Source: Oscheius sp. JU75 (lineage: Eukaryota; Nematoda; Chromadorea; Rhabditida; Rhabditidae). Taken from it: 64,000 nt of DNA. Shown here in pieces: positions 1 to 13,000 of this stretch; position 1 is the stretch's first letter; every line of letters begins with the position of its first letter. The DNA is taken from the NCBI GenBank assembly GCA_037178855.1, contig JASJZC010000001.1, forward strand, positions 3,410,001 to 3,474,000. The letters run 5' to 3'. The notes beneath the pieces are model-generated. The model was given only the letters and a program-made list of their open reading frames with translations, had not been told where the DNA came from and did no database searches. A program made the translations under genes and the position numbers.

Positions 1-2655
1 CGCTGTTGGAGCCGGAGCTGTGGCCCTCTACGCGATAGATGTGACAAATGAGCACCGCTTCAACAAACAAGTCGTAAGGTCTTCTTTGATTTCCTCATTG
101 CAATGACATTTCTTAGAAGAACTACTTCCGCGTAGCCCATGCTGACCGTCTAGCCGAGCTCAATAAACGTCCGAGCAGCGCTTTGCCGACGAGGAAGGAC
201 ATTTTGGATGCGATGAAGAAAGGCGAGGAGTTTGATGTTCTTGTCATCGGAGGAGGAGCCACCGGCGCCGGGGTTGCTCTTGATGCACAAACCAGAGGTA
301 AGATTTTATTATGTTGACATTTGCTTCCATCCAAATAGGCCTAAAGACGTGTCTGGTCGAGTTGGACGACTTCTCCGCTGGAACGAGTTCGAGAAGTACG
401 AAGCTGATTCACGGAGGAGTTCGTTACCTGCAAGCTGCTATCATGAAGGCTGATCTCGAACAGTACAGAATGGTCAAGGAGGCTCTCTTCGAGAGGGCAA
501 ATCTGCTCGAAATCGCTCCGCATCTCAGCTCTCCTCTACCCATTATGCTTCCCGTCTACAAGCTCTGGCAGGTTCCCTACTACTGGGCCGGAATCAAGGC
601 TTACGACTTTGTCAGTGGGAAACGCGTTTTGAAAAGCTCCTTCTACATCAACAAGGAGAAGGCTCTCGAAAGGTTGGTTCCACTCTTTTCTCTAGACTTT
701 AAAACAAGTTCAGATTCCCGATGCTGAAGAACGAGTCACTGAAGGGAGCTCTGATCTACTACGACGGACAACACAATGACGCCCGAATGAATTTGGCCAT
801 AGTGCTGACGGCGATTCGACAAGGAGCCAAGTGTGCCAATCACGTCAAGGTGGACAAGTTGCTGAAAGATGAGAACGGAAAAGTGAAAGGAGCTCATGTC
901 AAAGATATGGTCAGTTTTCCTTTTTTTTTTAATGTACAAACCAGCTGACACCTTCGCAGCCCTTTGGTCTCGCCAAAAAATTGATAATTCTCGTTACCTA
1001 GTAACAGTTTCCTCCACAACTGGTTTATCCCCTTTTCACTAGACATTAGATGACTTGTCAGCGTTTTTGGGTGTTAGTGTTGACATGCAATTGTGCGGAC
1101 ACCATGACGGACCGACGGATACCATTGCGCTTTAGTAACGAGAATTAGATCACCGGAGCTGAATGGGATGTTCGTGCCAAGTCTGTGGTGAACGCGACAG
1201 GTCCATTTACCGACAACATTCGCCTGATGGCTGATCCTGAGACGAAGCCCATATGTGCTCCTAGTGCCGGCGTTCACATCGTCCTTCCGGGCTACTATTC
1301 ACCTTCCAATACCGGTCTTTTGGATCCATCCACTTCTGGTCAGTTTATTTTGATCCCATCGAACAGGAAAGTTCAGATGGACGTGTGATTTTCTTCCTTC
1401 CCTGGGAAAAGATGACGATAGCCGGTACCACGGATGCTCCTTCCGAACTGACGCACTCTCCTCAGCCCAAAGACACGGATATCGAGTTTATTCTCCAGGA
1501 GATTCGTGGCTATCTCTCAAAAGACGTTTCTGTGAGAAGAGGAGATGTGATGAGCGCCTGGGCTGGCCTCCGTCCTCTTGTCCGCGATCCAAACAAGAAG
1601 GACACCAAGAGTTTGGCCAGAAATCACATTATCGAGGTATATAGCTCACTCATTTCGATAAAGGAATTCAATTTTAGATAGCAGAATCGGGTCTAGTTAC
1701 AATTGCGGGAGGTAAATGGACAACGTACAGGCACATGGCCGAGGAGACTGTCGATGCCTGTGTCATAGCACACGATCTTAAACCGACAAATGGCTGTGTG
1801 ACCCCGGGTCTGCTGCTCGAAGGAGCACACAACTGGAATCCTCTGCTCTATATCCATCTTGTCCAAGACTACGGAATGGAAGTCGACGTGGCCCAGCACT
1901 TGACCAACACCTACGGCGATCGTGCTTTCGTCGTGGCCAGAATGTGCAAAATGACGGGAAAGAGATGGCCGATTGTCGGACAACGCCTTCATCAAGAGTT
2001 CCCCTATCTCGATGCCGAAGTTTGACTTTTCCTGCTTCTTTTCGTATCCAATCATTCAGGTCAGATATGCTTGTCGCGAATATGCCTGCTCGGCCATCGA
2101 TGTCGTTGCTCGACGAATGCGATTGGCCTTCCTCAACACGTATGCGGCACACGAAGTTCTGCCGGAAATTGTGAAAATCATGGCCGACGAGCTGAAATGG
2201 ACGTCGGCTGAGCAGCGTGCCCAGTTGGAAGCAGCTCGAAAGTTTGTCGACCTCGAGATGGGACAGCTGGCCAAGGCCAATTCGACTAGCAATGTGGCAT
2301 TGAATCTGACCAAGGAGGAGATGCAGACTGCCAGAGAACGATTCAATCAGCTAGACAAGGACAGAAAGGGACACATTACCGTCAACGACATTAGGCGATA
2401 CTTCCGAGTAGCTTTGCTCCTTATTCAATGAATTCAAGCCATTTGCAGGACCACAATCAGAAGATTGACGAGCGTCTGCTTCATGAGCTGCTGAATGAGG
2501 TTGATCTGAATAAGAACGGAGAGATCGAGATTGCCGAATTCTTCCAGCTTTTCTCGGGACTGAAGAGTGGACATGTAACGGCCAACAGACTCGTCGGATA
2601 CCTCGATGAAATCAACGGAACGCCGAATGTGTTGCGAGCAGGTGGAGGTTTATAA
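1..2655 (+). CDS. GPD2: Mitochondrial FAD-dependent glycerol-3-phosphate dehydrogenase with EF-hands (5' partial)
   Basis: Inner-membrane enzyme oxidising sn-glycerol-3-phosphate to dihydroxyacetone phosphate and passing electrons to ubiquinone. Nine exons are joined by frame, with introns near 74-116, 299-340, 674-714, 910-1148, 1339-1376, 1637-1678, 2026-2059 and 2407-2448. The FAD-binding GGGATGAG motif is encoded near 250, followed by the family blocks STKLIHGGVRYL, VVNATGPFTD and TIAGGKWTTYR. The C-terminus has two EF-hand loops, DKDRKGHITVND (about 2355-2390) and DLNKNGEIEIAE (about 2500-2540), the calcium-sensing module of animal GPD2. The reading frame is already open at base 1, so the targeting peptide and start codon lie outside the window. 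A polyadenylation signal follows at 2902. Identification is very secure; exon edges are good to a few bases. Confidence 0.95.
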
Positions 2656-2901
2656 CTTTCTTTTAGCCCTAAACCTAGCTGATTGAGTTCCTGCCAAATT
2701 CAGTATTATCTAACTCTTCGTATCGCCCCCGGTATAGCCATTTATTAATTTCTGTGCATTTACACTCATAATAACTTTTTCATCACTTTTGTAACTTCTT
2801 AGTATATAATTTTATTCCCCCTTTGTATACCCGCTGTTTTCATTTTACACTTTGCAAAATTTTGGCTCTGGCATGTGAAGGGCAAAGAAACGTGAACGGA
2901 T

Positions 2902-2907
2902 AATAAA
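2902..2907 (+). terminator. Polyadenylation signal of GPD2
   Basis: AATAAA lies about 250 nt after the GPD2 stop codon, the only canonical signal I saw in this 3' region. Confidence 0.55.
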
Positions 2908-3095
2908 TATTTCAACTTTCATGTTTTCGTTGTTCAAACGGATGGGTTAATATAAGAGGAAAATATTGGATCCGTTTAAAAACCATCTTGAAAAGGGGAC
3001 TATTGCACAAAAGCACTACAACGGGGATGATATGTCACAGACACAGATGAGGGAATGAAATAGTTATGCTTGAAAGGGAATGTGCTACCCGAATG

Positions 3096-4200
3096 CTATC
3101 TTGTGCTATTTTGAGGATGATGGAGGAGTTCTTGCTGCTCTTCTTCGTAGTAGGTCAAGACCAGAGGGACAAGCACGAACATCATTACGACGGCGCCGAT
3201 TAGAGCCCAGATGGAACAGGCATTTGTGGAAGGAGGACGAGCGTCGACGAAATGGAAGGAGCCGGGAATACCGTTCTCGGGAAGAGTAGTTCGCGCTTGG
3301 GCTGAAACTGGAATATTTGGAGGGTGGAAAACGATTAGTTAGTAAGGTTTGTTCACATGAGGTGAACTCTCTCTGTGCGGGACATGCTACGAGGCACACT
3401 GAGGTCTTTGAGAGAAGGGTCTTCACATGGAAAACTAGTTTGAGGCAGCCAGATATGAATGCTCCCAGCAGATAGGAAGCAAAACACATCAACATACCGA
3501 TAGTCTGGTCAGCTTTATGAAAAATCTCCTCAACACTAGGATCCCGCGATCGCGAATGATCATCGAGTAACCTCGTACGGTCGTCGACGTCTGAAACACG
3601 GAGTTCGCGAACAAAGTTAGATTATAGACCTACTAATGATATGTTCCTCGTCGTCGGAGGATGAACTGACCCCGAGAGCTGCTCGCATTCGGCTAATTGG
3701 AATTTTAACTAGGGTAAGAGCGGAAAAATCAACATCGCTGACTAGATTGTTGGCTCTTTTGATATCGGCTACCTAAAGGAAGTTGAGAAACGGCAAAATA
3801 ACAGCTTACATTGACTTGGTACTGGATCGAGAGCTTATTCAATGTGTCACCAGGCTTCAATTTGCGGTCGATGAACACAGTGTCCCTGAAAGAAATTTTT
3901 GCTTTAAAAGTCTGGGGTAACTACTACAACTAATTTAGCGTTGAAATTCTGACCCGAAAATATCTGTAACCTAATAAGCTGCTAACAAAGAAACGTTACG
4001 GGGTTGTATGCTTACTTGTAACTTGTAAAGGTCTGTATTCCGTGAATGTATGGATACTTGCTTCTAGATCGTTGTTAGGAAAGAACAAAACAAATAAAAA
4101 CTCACTTGTAGCTCGGAGATTCTCGTCGTGGTCCTCCTCCGCTATCAGACGATGTCCTCGTCGCTCGCGACCTCATGGCGTATTGTTGAGACTCAGACAT
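3096..4200 (-). CDS. LysM-domain single-pass membrane protein (LYSMD3/4-like)
   Basis: Five exons. The first encodes MSESQQYAM and a Ser/Arg-rich tail. The second and third (about 3886 down to 3690) encode a LysM domain: DTLNKLSIQYQVNVADIKRA followed by a VKIPIS strand. The fourth encodes SVEEIFHKADQTI, typical of the animal LYSMD family. The last encodes a hydrophobic segment (IWALIGAVVMMFVLVPLVL) followed by TYYEEE, giving a C-terminal membrane anchor as in LYSMD3/4. The start is chosen because TTTTCAG lies immediately before the ATG, suggesting a splice acceptor at the start codon. It diverges from IDH3A across about 700 bp. LYSMD3 and LYSMD4 cannot be separated here, and cellular function is poorly known for the family. 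Confidence 0.8.
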
Positions 4201-4903
4201 CTGAAAACTAGGCGATAAGCAAAAATAATTGCTTGAAAAGGGAGAACAAGGGAAAGAGAAAGATTCGCAGGCTTGGCAAAGGCTACAATTTATGCAAACA
4301 GACATCGTCTTTGTGTTTTCCTTCAACTTTAGACGAAAATAAGTTTTCTTTGCAACAAATACCCGAAAAAGAAAGTGAAAGTGACTGCAGGGTTTAGTGT
4401 TGGATCTAACGTGGCCCGATTTATTTTCCAACGCTCGTCCTCTGTTTACCGCATTCCAGGCTCCCGCCTAGCGAGCCGGGGATTACAGCTTTTATTATTT
4501 TCCCCTGTAATGCCTTTTCTTTATCACCAATCCATAAATCTCGTGCACACAGCCCAGGAAATCAGGTAAAAATGGACCTCATGCTGCTAGTCTGCTGGTT
4601 CGAGACATTCAGTTTGATGGAACTTTGCCTACTTCTGTTTTAGTGCACATTTACATGTCAGCTTCTCATGCGAGTTTCACTTTTCTTCCTGTGAAAATCG
4701 ATAACAATCTTCACAAGATGGGTCTGGCAAACGAACCATTTTCCTTTTGTTCTCTAGAGCTGTTCTGTTTCAATTTGCCAGATGGCCCCTAAAATGTTCT
4801 GCAAGACTTGATTTAGTCGCCAGTTGCAATGGTTCGTATTAAAGACATCTTGATCTCTGCACTTATCTTTGTAACAGACAACAACGTTTAAGGGGAAATC
4901 GCG
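4201..4903. other. Divergent intergenic/promoter region
   Basis: This 703-bp spacer separates the start codons of the LysM gene (-) and IDH3A (+). I see no convincing coding exon; it presumably holds promoter elements for both, but I recognise no specific site. Confidence 0.4.
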
Positions 4904-6194
4904 ATGCTTACAAAGTGCTTCGCCAAAGTCAGCTCCGTCGGGCAGATTGTCGGAAACCGTGGACTGGCTTCTGAAGTTTGTTTCCTCTTGTATTCGCTCT
5001 TACAAGCCAATTCCAGGCCCGACGTCGCGTCACTTTAATTCCTGGAGACGGAATCGGTCCCGAAATCTCCAAGGCCGTCCAAGAGATTTTCGAAGTGGCT
5101 AAGGCTCCGATCGACTGGGATCCCGTGGATGTCACTCCTGTGAAAGGACGTGACGGAATTTTCCGCATTCCACCCAGATGCATTGAGCTTATGCACAAGA
5201 ACAAGGTACTTTTGCTCAACTTTCCTTCCAATCAAGCATTCCTTTAGGTCGGACTAAAGGGACCCCTTGAAACGCCGATCGGAAAAGGACATCGCTCCCT
5301 CAACTTGGCCGTCAGAAAGGAGTTCAACCTCTACGCCAATGTCCGTCCCTGCCGTTCTCTCGAAGGACATAAGACCCTCTACGATAATGTCGATGTCGTT
5401 ACCATTCGCGAGAATACAGAGGGAGAATACTCCGGCATTGAGCACGAGGTTTTTTTTCTGGAATTATCCGACCTAATCAATCTCTTTAGGTTGCCAGCGG
5501 TGTCGTCCAGTCAATCAAATTAATCACGGAGGAGGCTTCCCGACGTGTGGCCAAGTATGCCTTTGAATATGCGCGTCAGAATGGACGTAAAGTAGTTACT
5601 GCCGTTCACAAAGGTACACTTCTTGTTTTTTTCTTTCTATTCATTACTTTCAGCCAATATCATGCGTATGTCCGACGGTCTTTTCCTGAACATGTGTCGT
5701 CAACAGGCTTCTCAATACCCTGACATCAAATTCAAGGAGGCTTACCTCGACACCGTATGTCTCAACATGGTCCAAGACCCCGGACAGTACGACGTCCTCG
5801 TTATGCCTAATCTTTACGGAGATATTCTCTCCGATCTTTGCGCTGGTCTCATCGGAGGACTCGGAGTAACTCCTTCTGGAAACATTGGGGAAGATGCCGC
5901 CGTCTTTGAGTAAGTTCCAGATTTTCTAACCTTTCGTTTTTCCTAAATTACAGATCTGTCCACGGAACTGCTCCCGATATTGCCGGACAGAACAAGGCCA
6001 ATCCGACCGCTCTCCTTCTGTCTGCTGTCATGATGCTCCGCTATATGAACCTCAATTCCTATGCCGACAAGATCGAGAGAGCAGTCTTTTCCGCCATCGC
6101 CGAAGGCACCTGCAAGACTGGCGATCTTGGAGGAACAGGCACTTGCTCATCTTTCACAGAAGACATCTGTGCTCGCATTAGAAACTCCGATTAA
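4904..6194 (+). CDS. IDH3A: Isocitrate dehydrogenase [NAD] subunit alpha, mitochondrial
   Basis: Catalytic subunit of the NAD-dependent TCA-cycle enzyme converting isocitrate to 2-oxoglutarate. Six exons give about 360 residues, the normal family length. The first exon encodes a short basic presequence ([17 protein letters not shown]). The core starts [15 protein letters not shown], followed by the active-site block [10 protein letters not shown], then [13 protein letters not shown], the catalytic-lysine region ([13 protein letters not shown]) split over an intron, [13 protein letters not shown], and [16 protein letters not shown]. Introns are about 37-46 nt with GT-AG ends. The ATG at 4904 opens the frame and gives a plausible mitochondrial signal. 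An AATAAA at 6404 fits the 3' end. No anomalies were seen. Confidence 0.96.
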
Positions 6195-6403
6195 ACAATA
6201 GAGTTCATATCTCCAAGATTCTAGAAGTAGTAATAATACGCGTTTTTCATGTGACTTTGTCCATTTAGTCTTTTAGACGTGCACAATAGCAATCTTTTAT
6301 CTACTTCTGTCTCTCGACCCTTATTTTTCCCTGCGATTGTATTTCTTACTATGCGAAGTCATGAGATTTTAGAACTGCTTTATACTTGACCCGTGTTCTA
6401 GCA

Positions 6404-6409
6404 AATAAA
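6404..6409 (+). terminator. Polyadenylation signal of IDH3A
   Basis: AATAAA about 210 nt after the IDH3A stop. It faces a minus-strand signal (TTTATT on the plus strand, 6478-6483) for the convergent tudor-domain gene. Confidence 0.5.
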
Positions 6410-6556
6410 GTTTTTGTAGTCTGTGATGTCCCTAATTTGGGTGGATCTGGAAAGAAGAACAGTAGTTTGAAGCAAGATTTATTAGGTCGAGGACGAACGT
6501 TATAGAATATGTAAAACGGGAATGATTAAAATACATGGTGGGTAGGATATTTTTTT

Positions 6557-8428
6557 TTAGAGAGAGGCGATGCCTTCTAAGATCAGAGTGAGTTGAGGAT
6601 CCTCGTCGGACAGAATGCTGACATAGGAAGAGGCGAGAGACAGAGCACAGGCCTTCACAGTGAACTTCATGTTGGAGTCAGCGCATTGAGGAAGGACACC
6701 TTGGACCCATTCGTATCTAGAAACTTTGGGAACAGGACAAAACTATCAGACTTACAATGACATCAAGTTTACAGCACCCGTCGAAGCATGTTGTTTGGCT
6801 ACCGAAGACTGTTTGAGAGGAGACAGCTCCGTGGGCACAGACGACTTGTGGTTGTGACGAGTCGAGTTAGAATCAAGATCGACAGAGCTGGAAGGCGTGA
6901 TCGGAGGCAGCAAAGGCTTATTTTCCGTCGGATCCGACGACTTTGGCGATATGTCAGGCGATCTTCTCAGCACCAAAGGCTTCTCGTACAGCTCAAAGAG
7001 TTCCTCGGCAATGCCGTCCAGAGACAAGATTTTTCTAGCGTTGAAGGTGGTGTTGGGAGCTGAATAAATCTCGTTGGCAGCGGGGGGAGGATACTTCGGA
7101 TGGCCATCTCTCGTCAAATTGAATCCATAGTTGCTCTGGATCACCTTCTGGAAAAACATAGTTTACATTGGTCTACAAAAATAACTAACCCTGACCTCGT
7201 CCGTAATTTGTGAGACAGTCATGGGAACCCGTTTTTTGTCAGGAGTTAGAAGAAGGCCGCGTTCTTCAAACTTTTGAATGTAAGTGCTGAACCATTCGGA
7301 ATTCTCGTGTACCCACTCCAGATCCGGCATGATGTCCTGAACGAAACTGTGAACCAAGCGCAATGAACAGTAACATACCTTTTCACTCTTCATTCCAAAC
7401 ATGTATCCGGCATAGACATCGTGGGCACGGAACGCGTTGTACTTCGTATTAATCACGGCGACCAGTTCGTTGACAAGTTTCTGAACATGTTGTTGCGGAA
7501 GGAAGTACGAGACGCATACACTGGGAGTCCACTTCATATTGTTAACTTTGGCCAGGAACAGACTGCTTGCGATCTGCTTCGTGTTCAATTCGTCCGGAAG
7601 CTTGTAGATGTCCTTGGCTTCCATGTCGGCGAAGGCATTGAAGTCGAGACATATGCAATGGAAGGTGCCAGGCAGCATGCCTTGTCCGACGATGACGGCA
7701 CGAATGATATCGTGCGACTTTCGGATAATGCACGCTCTGCCGGGACGAATCTCTTTCATCGGCTTGAATCCATTGTTGGCACGTTCCCAATGGCTGAAAG
7801 AAGAAATAAGGTACTAAGAAAGAAGACCTACAATGCGACGTCTTGAATGTAGTTCGCTCTTTCGGAGTTCATGTTGCCCTGAAGCGTGCTGGCCAGGACA
7901 CAGCGCGGTGGGATAAAATGCAGCGGAGCAACAAATATCGTTCCGCTCTTCTCCAGATCAGCGACACATTTAGCCTCCTTCTTCAAGTTCAGCCAGTTGA
8001 GATCCATCTGCAGGGCTTCGCGACAGGTGCCGAATCGGAGCTTTTTGACATCCAGAGCGTGACGGAGAGAGACTTCCGGTCTTCTTTTCTTGCCTGAAAT
8101 CACGACAAAAACAATTTCGAAAAGAAAGAGGAGATACCAGAATCCGGATAGGCACAATCGAAGTATTCAGGATTCATGTCGACAGCTCTCTTAACACGGG
8201 AATTGAGATCGGTGAAGGGGACACGAGTCGATTTTTCTGGAAAGAATCTTTTGAGATCCAGCTCCAATTTGTAGTCATAGTCCTCATCTTCGTTAGTAGA
8301 TGTACTGGACTTCGTTTTCTTCTTAATCAGTGATGACGTATACAAAACCTAGAACAGCGTACTAATTCCGGAGGATTTGCGGCTATAAACTGCTGTGCCT
8401 TTTCGACGATTGATAGGCCGTCCGTCAT
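6557..8428 (-). CDS. Tudor-domain protein (extended tudor-like), probable
   Basis: About six exons end in LILEGIASL and a stop at 6557. The central exons (about 7840-7400) read as an extended tudor domain: a helix-rich lead-in, the entry motif GRACIIRK, then a strand like the tudor 'VDYGN' region (FHCICLDFNAFADM), and LPDELN with the usual following hydrophobic run. Such proteins bind methylated arginine ligands, often in germline RNP granules, but no specific family member is recognised. The C-terminal third is Ser/Pro-rich and then helical. The 5' end is uncertain: the MTDGLSIVEKAQ exon and the downstream exon are in frame only if an intron of 14 or 59 nt is removed around 8350-8410. A nucleic-acid-binding or scaffold protein of another family is possible. 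Confidence 0.5.
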
Positions 8429-10054
8429 GATCGAATCTTAAACGTAGGAGAATTGAATAGAAACACCAAGACTGGCAAGGAAATTGTTGTAGGAAAACAG
8501 AAAATTACACCGTTGGCCATAAAATGCTACTACTTGCTTTTTGTCAACAAAAACGGCAAAAAAAAAGAAAGAAATGTGAAGAAAGACAAGCAATAGGTTT
8601 ACGAGAGTTTTGAAAAAAATCCACCCCCGACCTCGAATTCGCCGCAATCGGTTCCACTGCAAGCCGATTTCGAATCACTTACAAATCGTTTTTCACCGCA
8701 TGTTTTTATTCAGTTCCTGACCGTTTTCAAGCAATTTTCTTGCTAAAATGGTTGCAAGCTGAATCTAGAAGATAATTGTAGACGGTTGGCTAGAAAAAGC
8801 TGCATTTTGCCTAAGAAAACCCGGTAAAGAGACATCAGTACAAATCCGGTTTATTGGTTTTTAAGACAAGATAGTATTATGACAAAGAAAAAGCTTTGTG
8901 CAAAAAACAGTGGCTTTATTGGAAATAGCGAGGTAGATCGGATATGCTCAAGATCAGGCGTGTAGTATTTTCACTTTTTTGCTTCGACGGCTTTATAACA
9001 TAGTCGAGAGTGTTCTTCTTTCCTCCTTTCTTAGGTTTGCGGCCAGGAATCAACTAAACAAACTGTTTATGAAAAAGGATTGGGATACCTTCAAGTTCGG
9101 GGTAGCTGTCAGCACATCTTTGTACTTCTCTGTTTTGTCTTTTTATTTATGTGTTTTTGGGTCAGTTTTGAAAGACGAGGGCGCTCGTAACCATATGTCT
9201 TTTGCAAAACATATTCTTCGGTAAGGCAACTTGCCTTCTTCGACAGCCGGAACATTTTGGGCGGTGTTGACGGTAAATTGGCTTATCACGCTTCTTTTGA
9301 AAACAAAAAATTGCAAGAATATATAAATGAAATCATTTGGTAATACTTCGGCAGGCATCACGCTTTATTCAAATTTTTCGCGCACAATTTCGTTTTTGGC
9401 GCGAATTCAATTTTTCTTGTTTTTTTTTCAGCTTTGTCACTCATTTCTGCTATTTTTCCGTATTTGTCTCTTTTTATCATTCTTTTGTCTTCAATAAACG
9501 GTGTGTTATGTATCTGAAAAGAAAAGAGGTTTTGAAAGCGTTTTTTTTTTTTGATATTTATAGATAATTCATGAAGAGTGACGCCGGAAAGGACTGGAAA
9601 GAAGAACTATGATGTGTTTTTATCTTATTTTTCCGCAGAAAAATAAGTCTTGTCAACGGGTTAACATGTTTTGGTCGAAATCGAACATGCTTAAATCGAC
9701 TAAATTATTTAAAATTATAACGGCGCGATATCGAATTTTGGCGAAAATCGTTACAGTCCAAAATCAATTTCGGGCAAATCGAAGCAGACCTCAAGCAATT
9801 ACCTCACAGAGCGCCAAATTCAAACGCTCGAAGTTCATTTTCAAAAACTTCAGTTCGTTTCTTTGTCATTCGGCCCACAGAACCAGCTTTTTTTTGTTTG
9901 AAACATGGTAATCAAATGACAGTGTTTTTCAACATTTCATCGGAAAACAAAGTAACATGCAAACCATTTATTCGTGGCGGCACTTGAGCTAGAAGATCTA
10001 TCGGGACCCGTGGTTGAGATGAGATGATGAGAATGTGGTTGAGAGAAAGAGAGG
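8429..10054. other. Gene-poor AT-rich spacer
   Basis: This 1.6-kb region between two minus-strand genes holds only short, low-complexity, T-rich ORFs with no recognisable domain or good exon structure. An AATAAA on the minus strand (plus-strand TTTATT at 9966-9971) probably ends the dipeptidyl-peptidase transcript. Several GCGCGAA/TTCGCGC-like words occur at 9380-9420 and 9720-9745, with no function that I can assign. Confidence 0.4.
9966..9971 (-). terminator. Polyadenylation signal of the DPP-like gene
   Basis: AATAAA on the minus strand about 85 nt past the stop codon at 10055. Confidence 0.5.
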
Positions 10055-13000
10055 CTACTTGAGAAGACACTCCCTTAGGAACTTAGTCATTCGGGTGTAA
10101 CCGTGAAGCCATTTGGGACCGGCTGTAAGATGATGTCTCTCGTTTGGATAGACCATCAGGTCAAAGTCGATCCCATTGTTTTGAAGAGCCTCGATGAAGA
10201 TCGCTGAGTTCTGATAATGAACATTATCTGAATTTAAGACCGTTAGTCAGAGAGAATAATAGAGAGCGAACCATCAGTCAGTCCATGAATCAAAAGGAGC
10301 TGGGTCGTCTTGAACTTGGCTAAATTGTCCTGACTGACATCCACATACGATTCCTTTGGTCTCGAGCCCATGTAACGCTCAGTATAGGCCGCGTCGTAAA
10401 ATTGGAAGTTAATGACAGGAGCTCCACTGATCGCACACTTGAACATTTTCTCTGGGGCCATCTCGACTATACGAAGAGTCGCGAATCCGCCATAGGACCA
10501 GCCGTGAATGGCTATGTGATTTGGATCAAGGTAGGGATACTTCTTCAGGGCGAGTCGCGTCACCTCGATCTGATCCTCCATTTCTGCATGGCCGAGTGCT
10601 CCATAGATCGGACTGCGATACTTCCAGCCGCGTCCTCCGGCTCCGCGGGCATCGATTTTGAGCACGGCGATGTGCAAATTTGTGACGAGATAGTCCACGT
10701 AGCCTACAGAGAAACTCTCGTCTATCGTCTGCCAGCCGGGTCCTCCGTAGACGTAAACGAGCAGAGGCAGAGCACGCAGATGACTCCGAGAATGGGGAAG
10801 ATAGAGTCGCGTAGAGGCCTCGATTCCACCTTCCAACTGGATCGTGTCATCGATTATGGTAGGCAAGACCGTCTTCTGGACCAGCTGTTCAATTCGGACA
10901 TCGTGCAGGACCTCCTTGACTGACTCGAGCTGTCCTTTCGAGCTGACTTCGGCCTGGTAATATCGATGAAACGTAGGACCGCGACAGTGGATGGACAGTC
11001 TCTTGCCAGAGTCGGAAAATGTCGAAACAGCAAAGCTGCAATTGTTCGGAAGGGAGCAGGTGACACAGCTAAAGACATTGGAGTTTCTGGCTACATCCTT
11101 GGTCACGTAGAGATGATGCGACGTGGGACGGGGAGCCATTGTGTTGAAGTAGATGAGTCCATTGGCTGCGTCATGACGAATCACCGAACGGACGTCGAAT
11201 TGGCCAAGAGATAAGACCTGTCTGGATCCCTCGAAGACTCTGACCACATGCTGATAGATGTTCCCGCTGGATAGTTGGAGATGAGGCAGGATAAGAAAGA
11301 TCGAGTCTTCAGTCGAGACGAGATTCCTGTACTCTTCGGGCATGGCCCACGTCTTGGCTGGGTAGCTGAACTCGAAGACCAGCTTGCACATTTCCGTATT
11401 GAAGTCACAGAGCGTCAGCGAGGTCTCGTTCTGCCAGCGGTTTGCCCAAACTGCTGCGAGAACTTCCTGGCCTCCGTAGCGGATCCACGAAGCGCCGAAC
11501 AGGTAATGGAAGGCGCTGGAAAGGATTGATTATTTTTATATTTAATCTCAGAAGGTTCTATCACTTTGTTAAAAATGATATAAGTGACCCCGAGCAAAGA
11601 GTAAGAAGAGCAAGTTAGTCGGCAGCACAAGAACAAGTCCTAGGGTAGCAACGCGGGAAAAATGAAGTACAGAGCAATGCAAAGAAAGGGATAAGAATAG
11701 GAGCTGTAGGGAAAAGAAGATGAAAATGATGAAAGCGGAAGTCAGAGAGCGTCTGTCGTGTGGATATTAAGATCTATGTATGAGAACTTGTCAAAAAGGC
11801 AAAGAAGAGTAGGGCGGGAGAATGCCAAACAGGAAACAAGAGAAGGTACAGAGAGAGTATGAGTAAGAATCTCAAGATGAGAAAAAGACAGCGTTAGCGT
11901 GAGATATTGTGAAGCGTAAGGATGAGGGAGAAGAAAATTGTGAAAGAGAGGGAAGGAACGTGATTGATAGACAGAGAGAACAAGATGGCCAGAAAAAAGA
12001 GTTAGAGAGAGAGAGATAGCTCAAAAGAATAAAAAAACCAACCTGCTGTCTCTATGCTGAACATCCATGGACTTGGTGGATCCGGTGGCCTTGTCCCAAA
12101 TGTTGATTGTATAGCGAGGCAGTTTCTTCTCTCCCGTCTTCTGATAGACCAGCTTAGTATCGATCTGGTACTTTTCCTGTGCTCTATAGGCCGTCAGAGT
12201 GATTGCCGGTTCATCGCTGCTGTCACGAGAGGCAAAAGCAATCTTCGATCCGTCCTTTGACCACCAGATAGCCTGTTTTGTGCCGAAGATCTCTTCCTCG
12301 GTCATCCAGTCGAACATTCCATGGATTTGGGTCGTCGTCTTCGAATTGGTCGAAATGTCGACCGGCTGCAGACCAGGCTCGGCCACGTAGAAGAGATGTC
12401 CGTTCTGAGCGAAAAGGTAGTCCTTGCCCAATGGACTCCACTGCATGTAGTTGATGTTCTCGGCCTGTTTCGTCTGTCTCGTCACGCGGACCAGAGTCTT
12501 CGTCTTAAGATCCAGCACATTGACCACATTCGAAGCCAGCTCGGGATTTGTGCTTGGATTCTCGGCCGCATAGGACAAAGAGACGTGGGTACAATCCGCA
12601 TTGCACTGGACTGAGGCTCCTCGTTGAAGAAGGTCGTGAATTTCTTTGTAGGCTATCAGGACTGAGTGATTGCCGTCCACTGTCATGATGTTCAGCCCTT
12701 CTGAAGATTGAAAAATTGCTAGGCAGCGAGACTAAAGGCTTACGGTCGCTGTCGAAGACGAGACGTCCATCACGCAGCCAGCTCGGGGCACCGGTCGAGG
12801 AACGGTACTGCTTGAAGTCCGTGAGATTGAGCAGATGGTGTGACGGATCTTGGGCATTCGCGTTCACTGAAAGATCAGTACTGTACAGGAAGAAGAAAAC
12901 ATGATTTGGAAAACTACGCATATAGTTCTGCTGTGGTTTCTTAGTTAAACCTTCTGTAGTAGCACTAAAAACAGCAATAGTTTCAAACAGTTTACTATTC

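Noticed and set aside
2936-2982. AAACGGAT...ATCCGTTT inverted repeat downstream of GPD2
   Set aside because: Only 8 bp plus a short AT stem; too weak to separate from chance in an AT-rich 3' flank.
7000-7760. Initial impression of an Argonaute/PIWI protein
   Set aside because: No PAZ or catalytic DEDH motifs; the conserved block reads as an extended tudor domain instead.
10402-10923. Plus-strand 173-codon frame
   Set aside because: It is the antisense shadow of the DPP catalytic domain exon, whose GWSYGG and neighbouring motifs make the minus strand certain.
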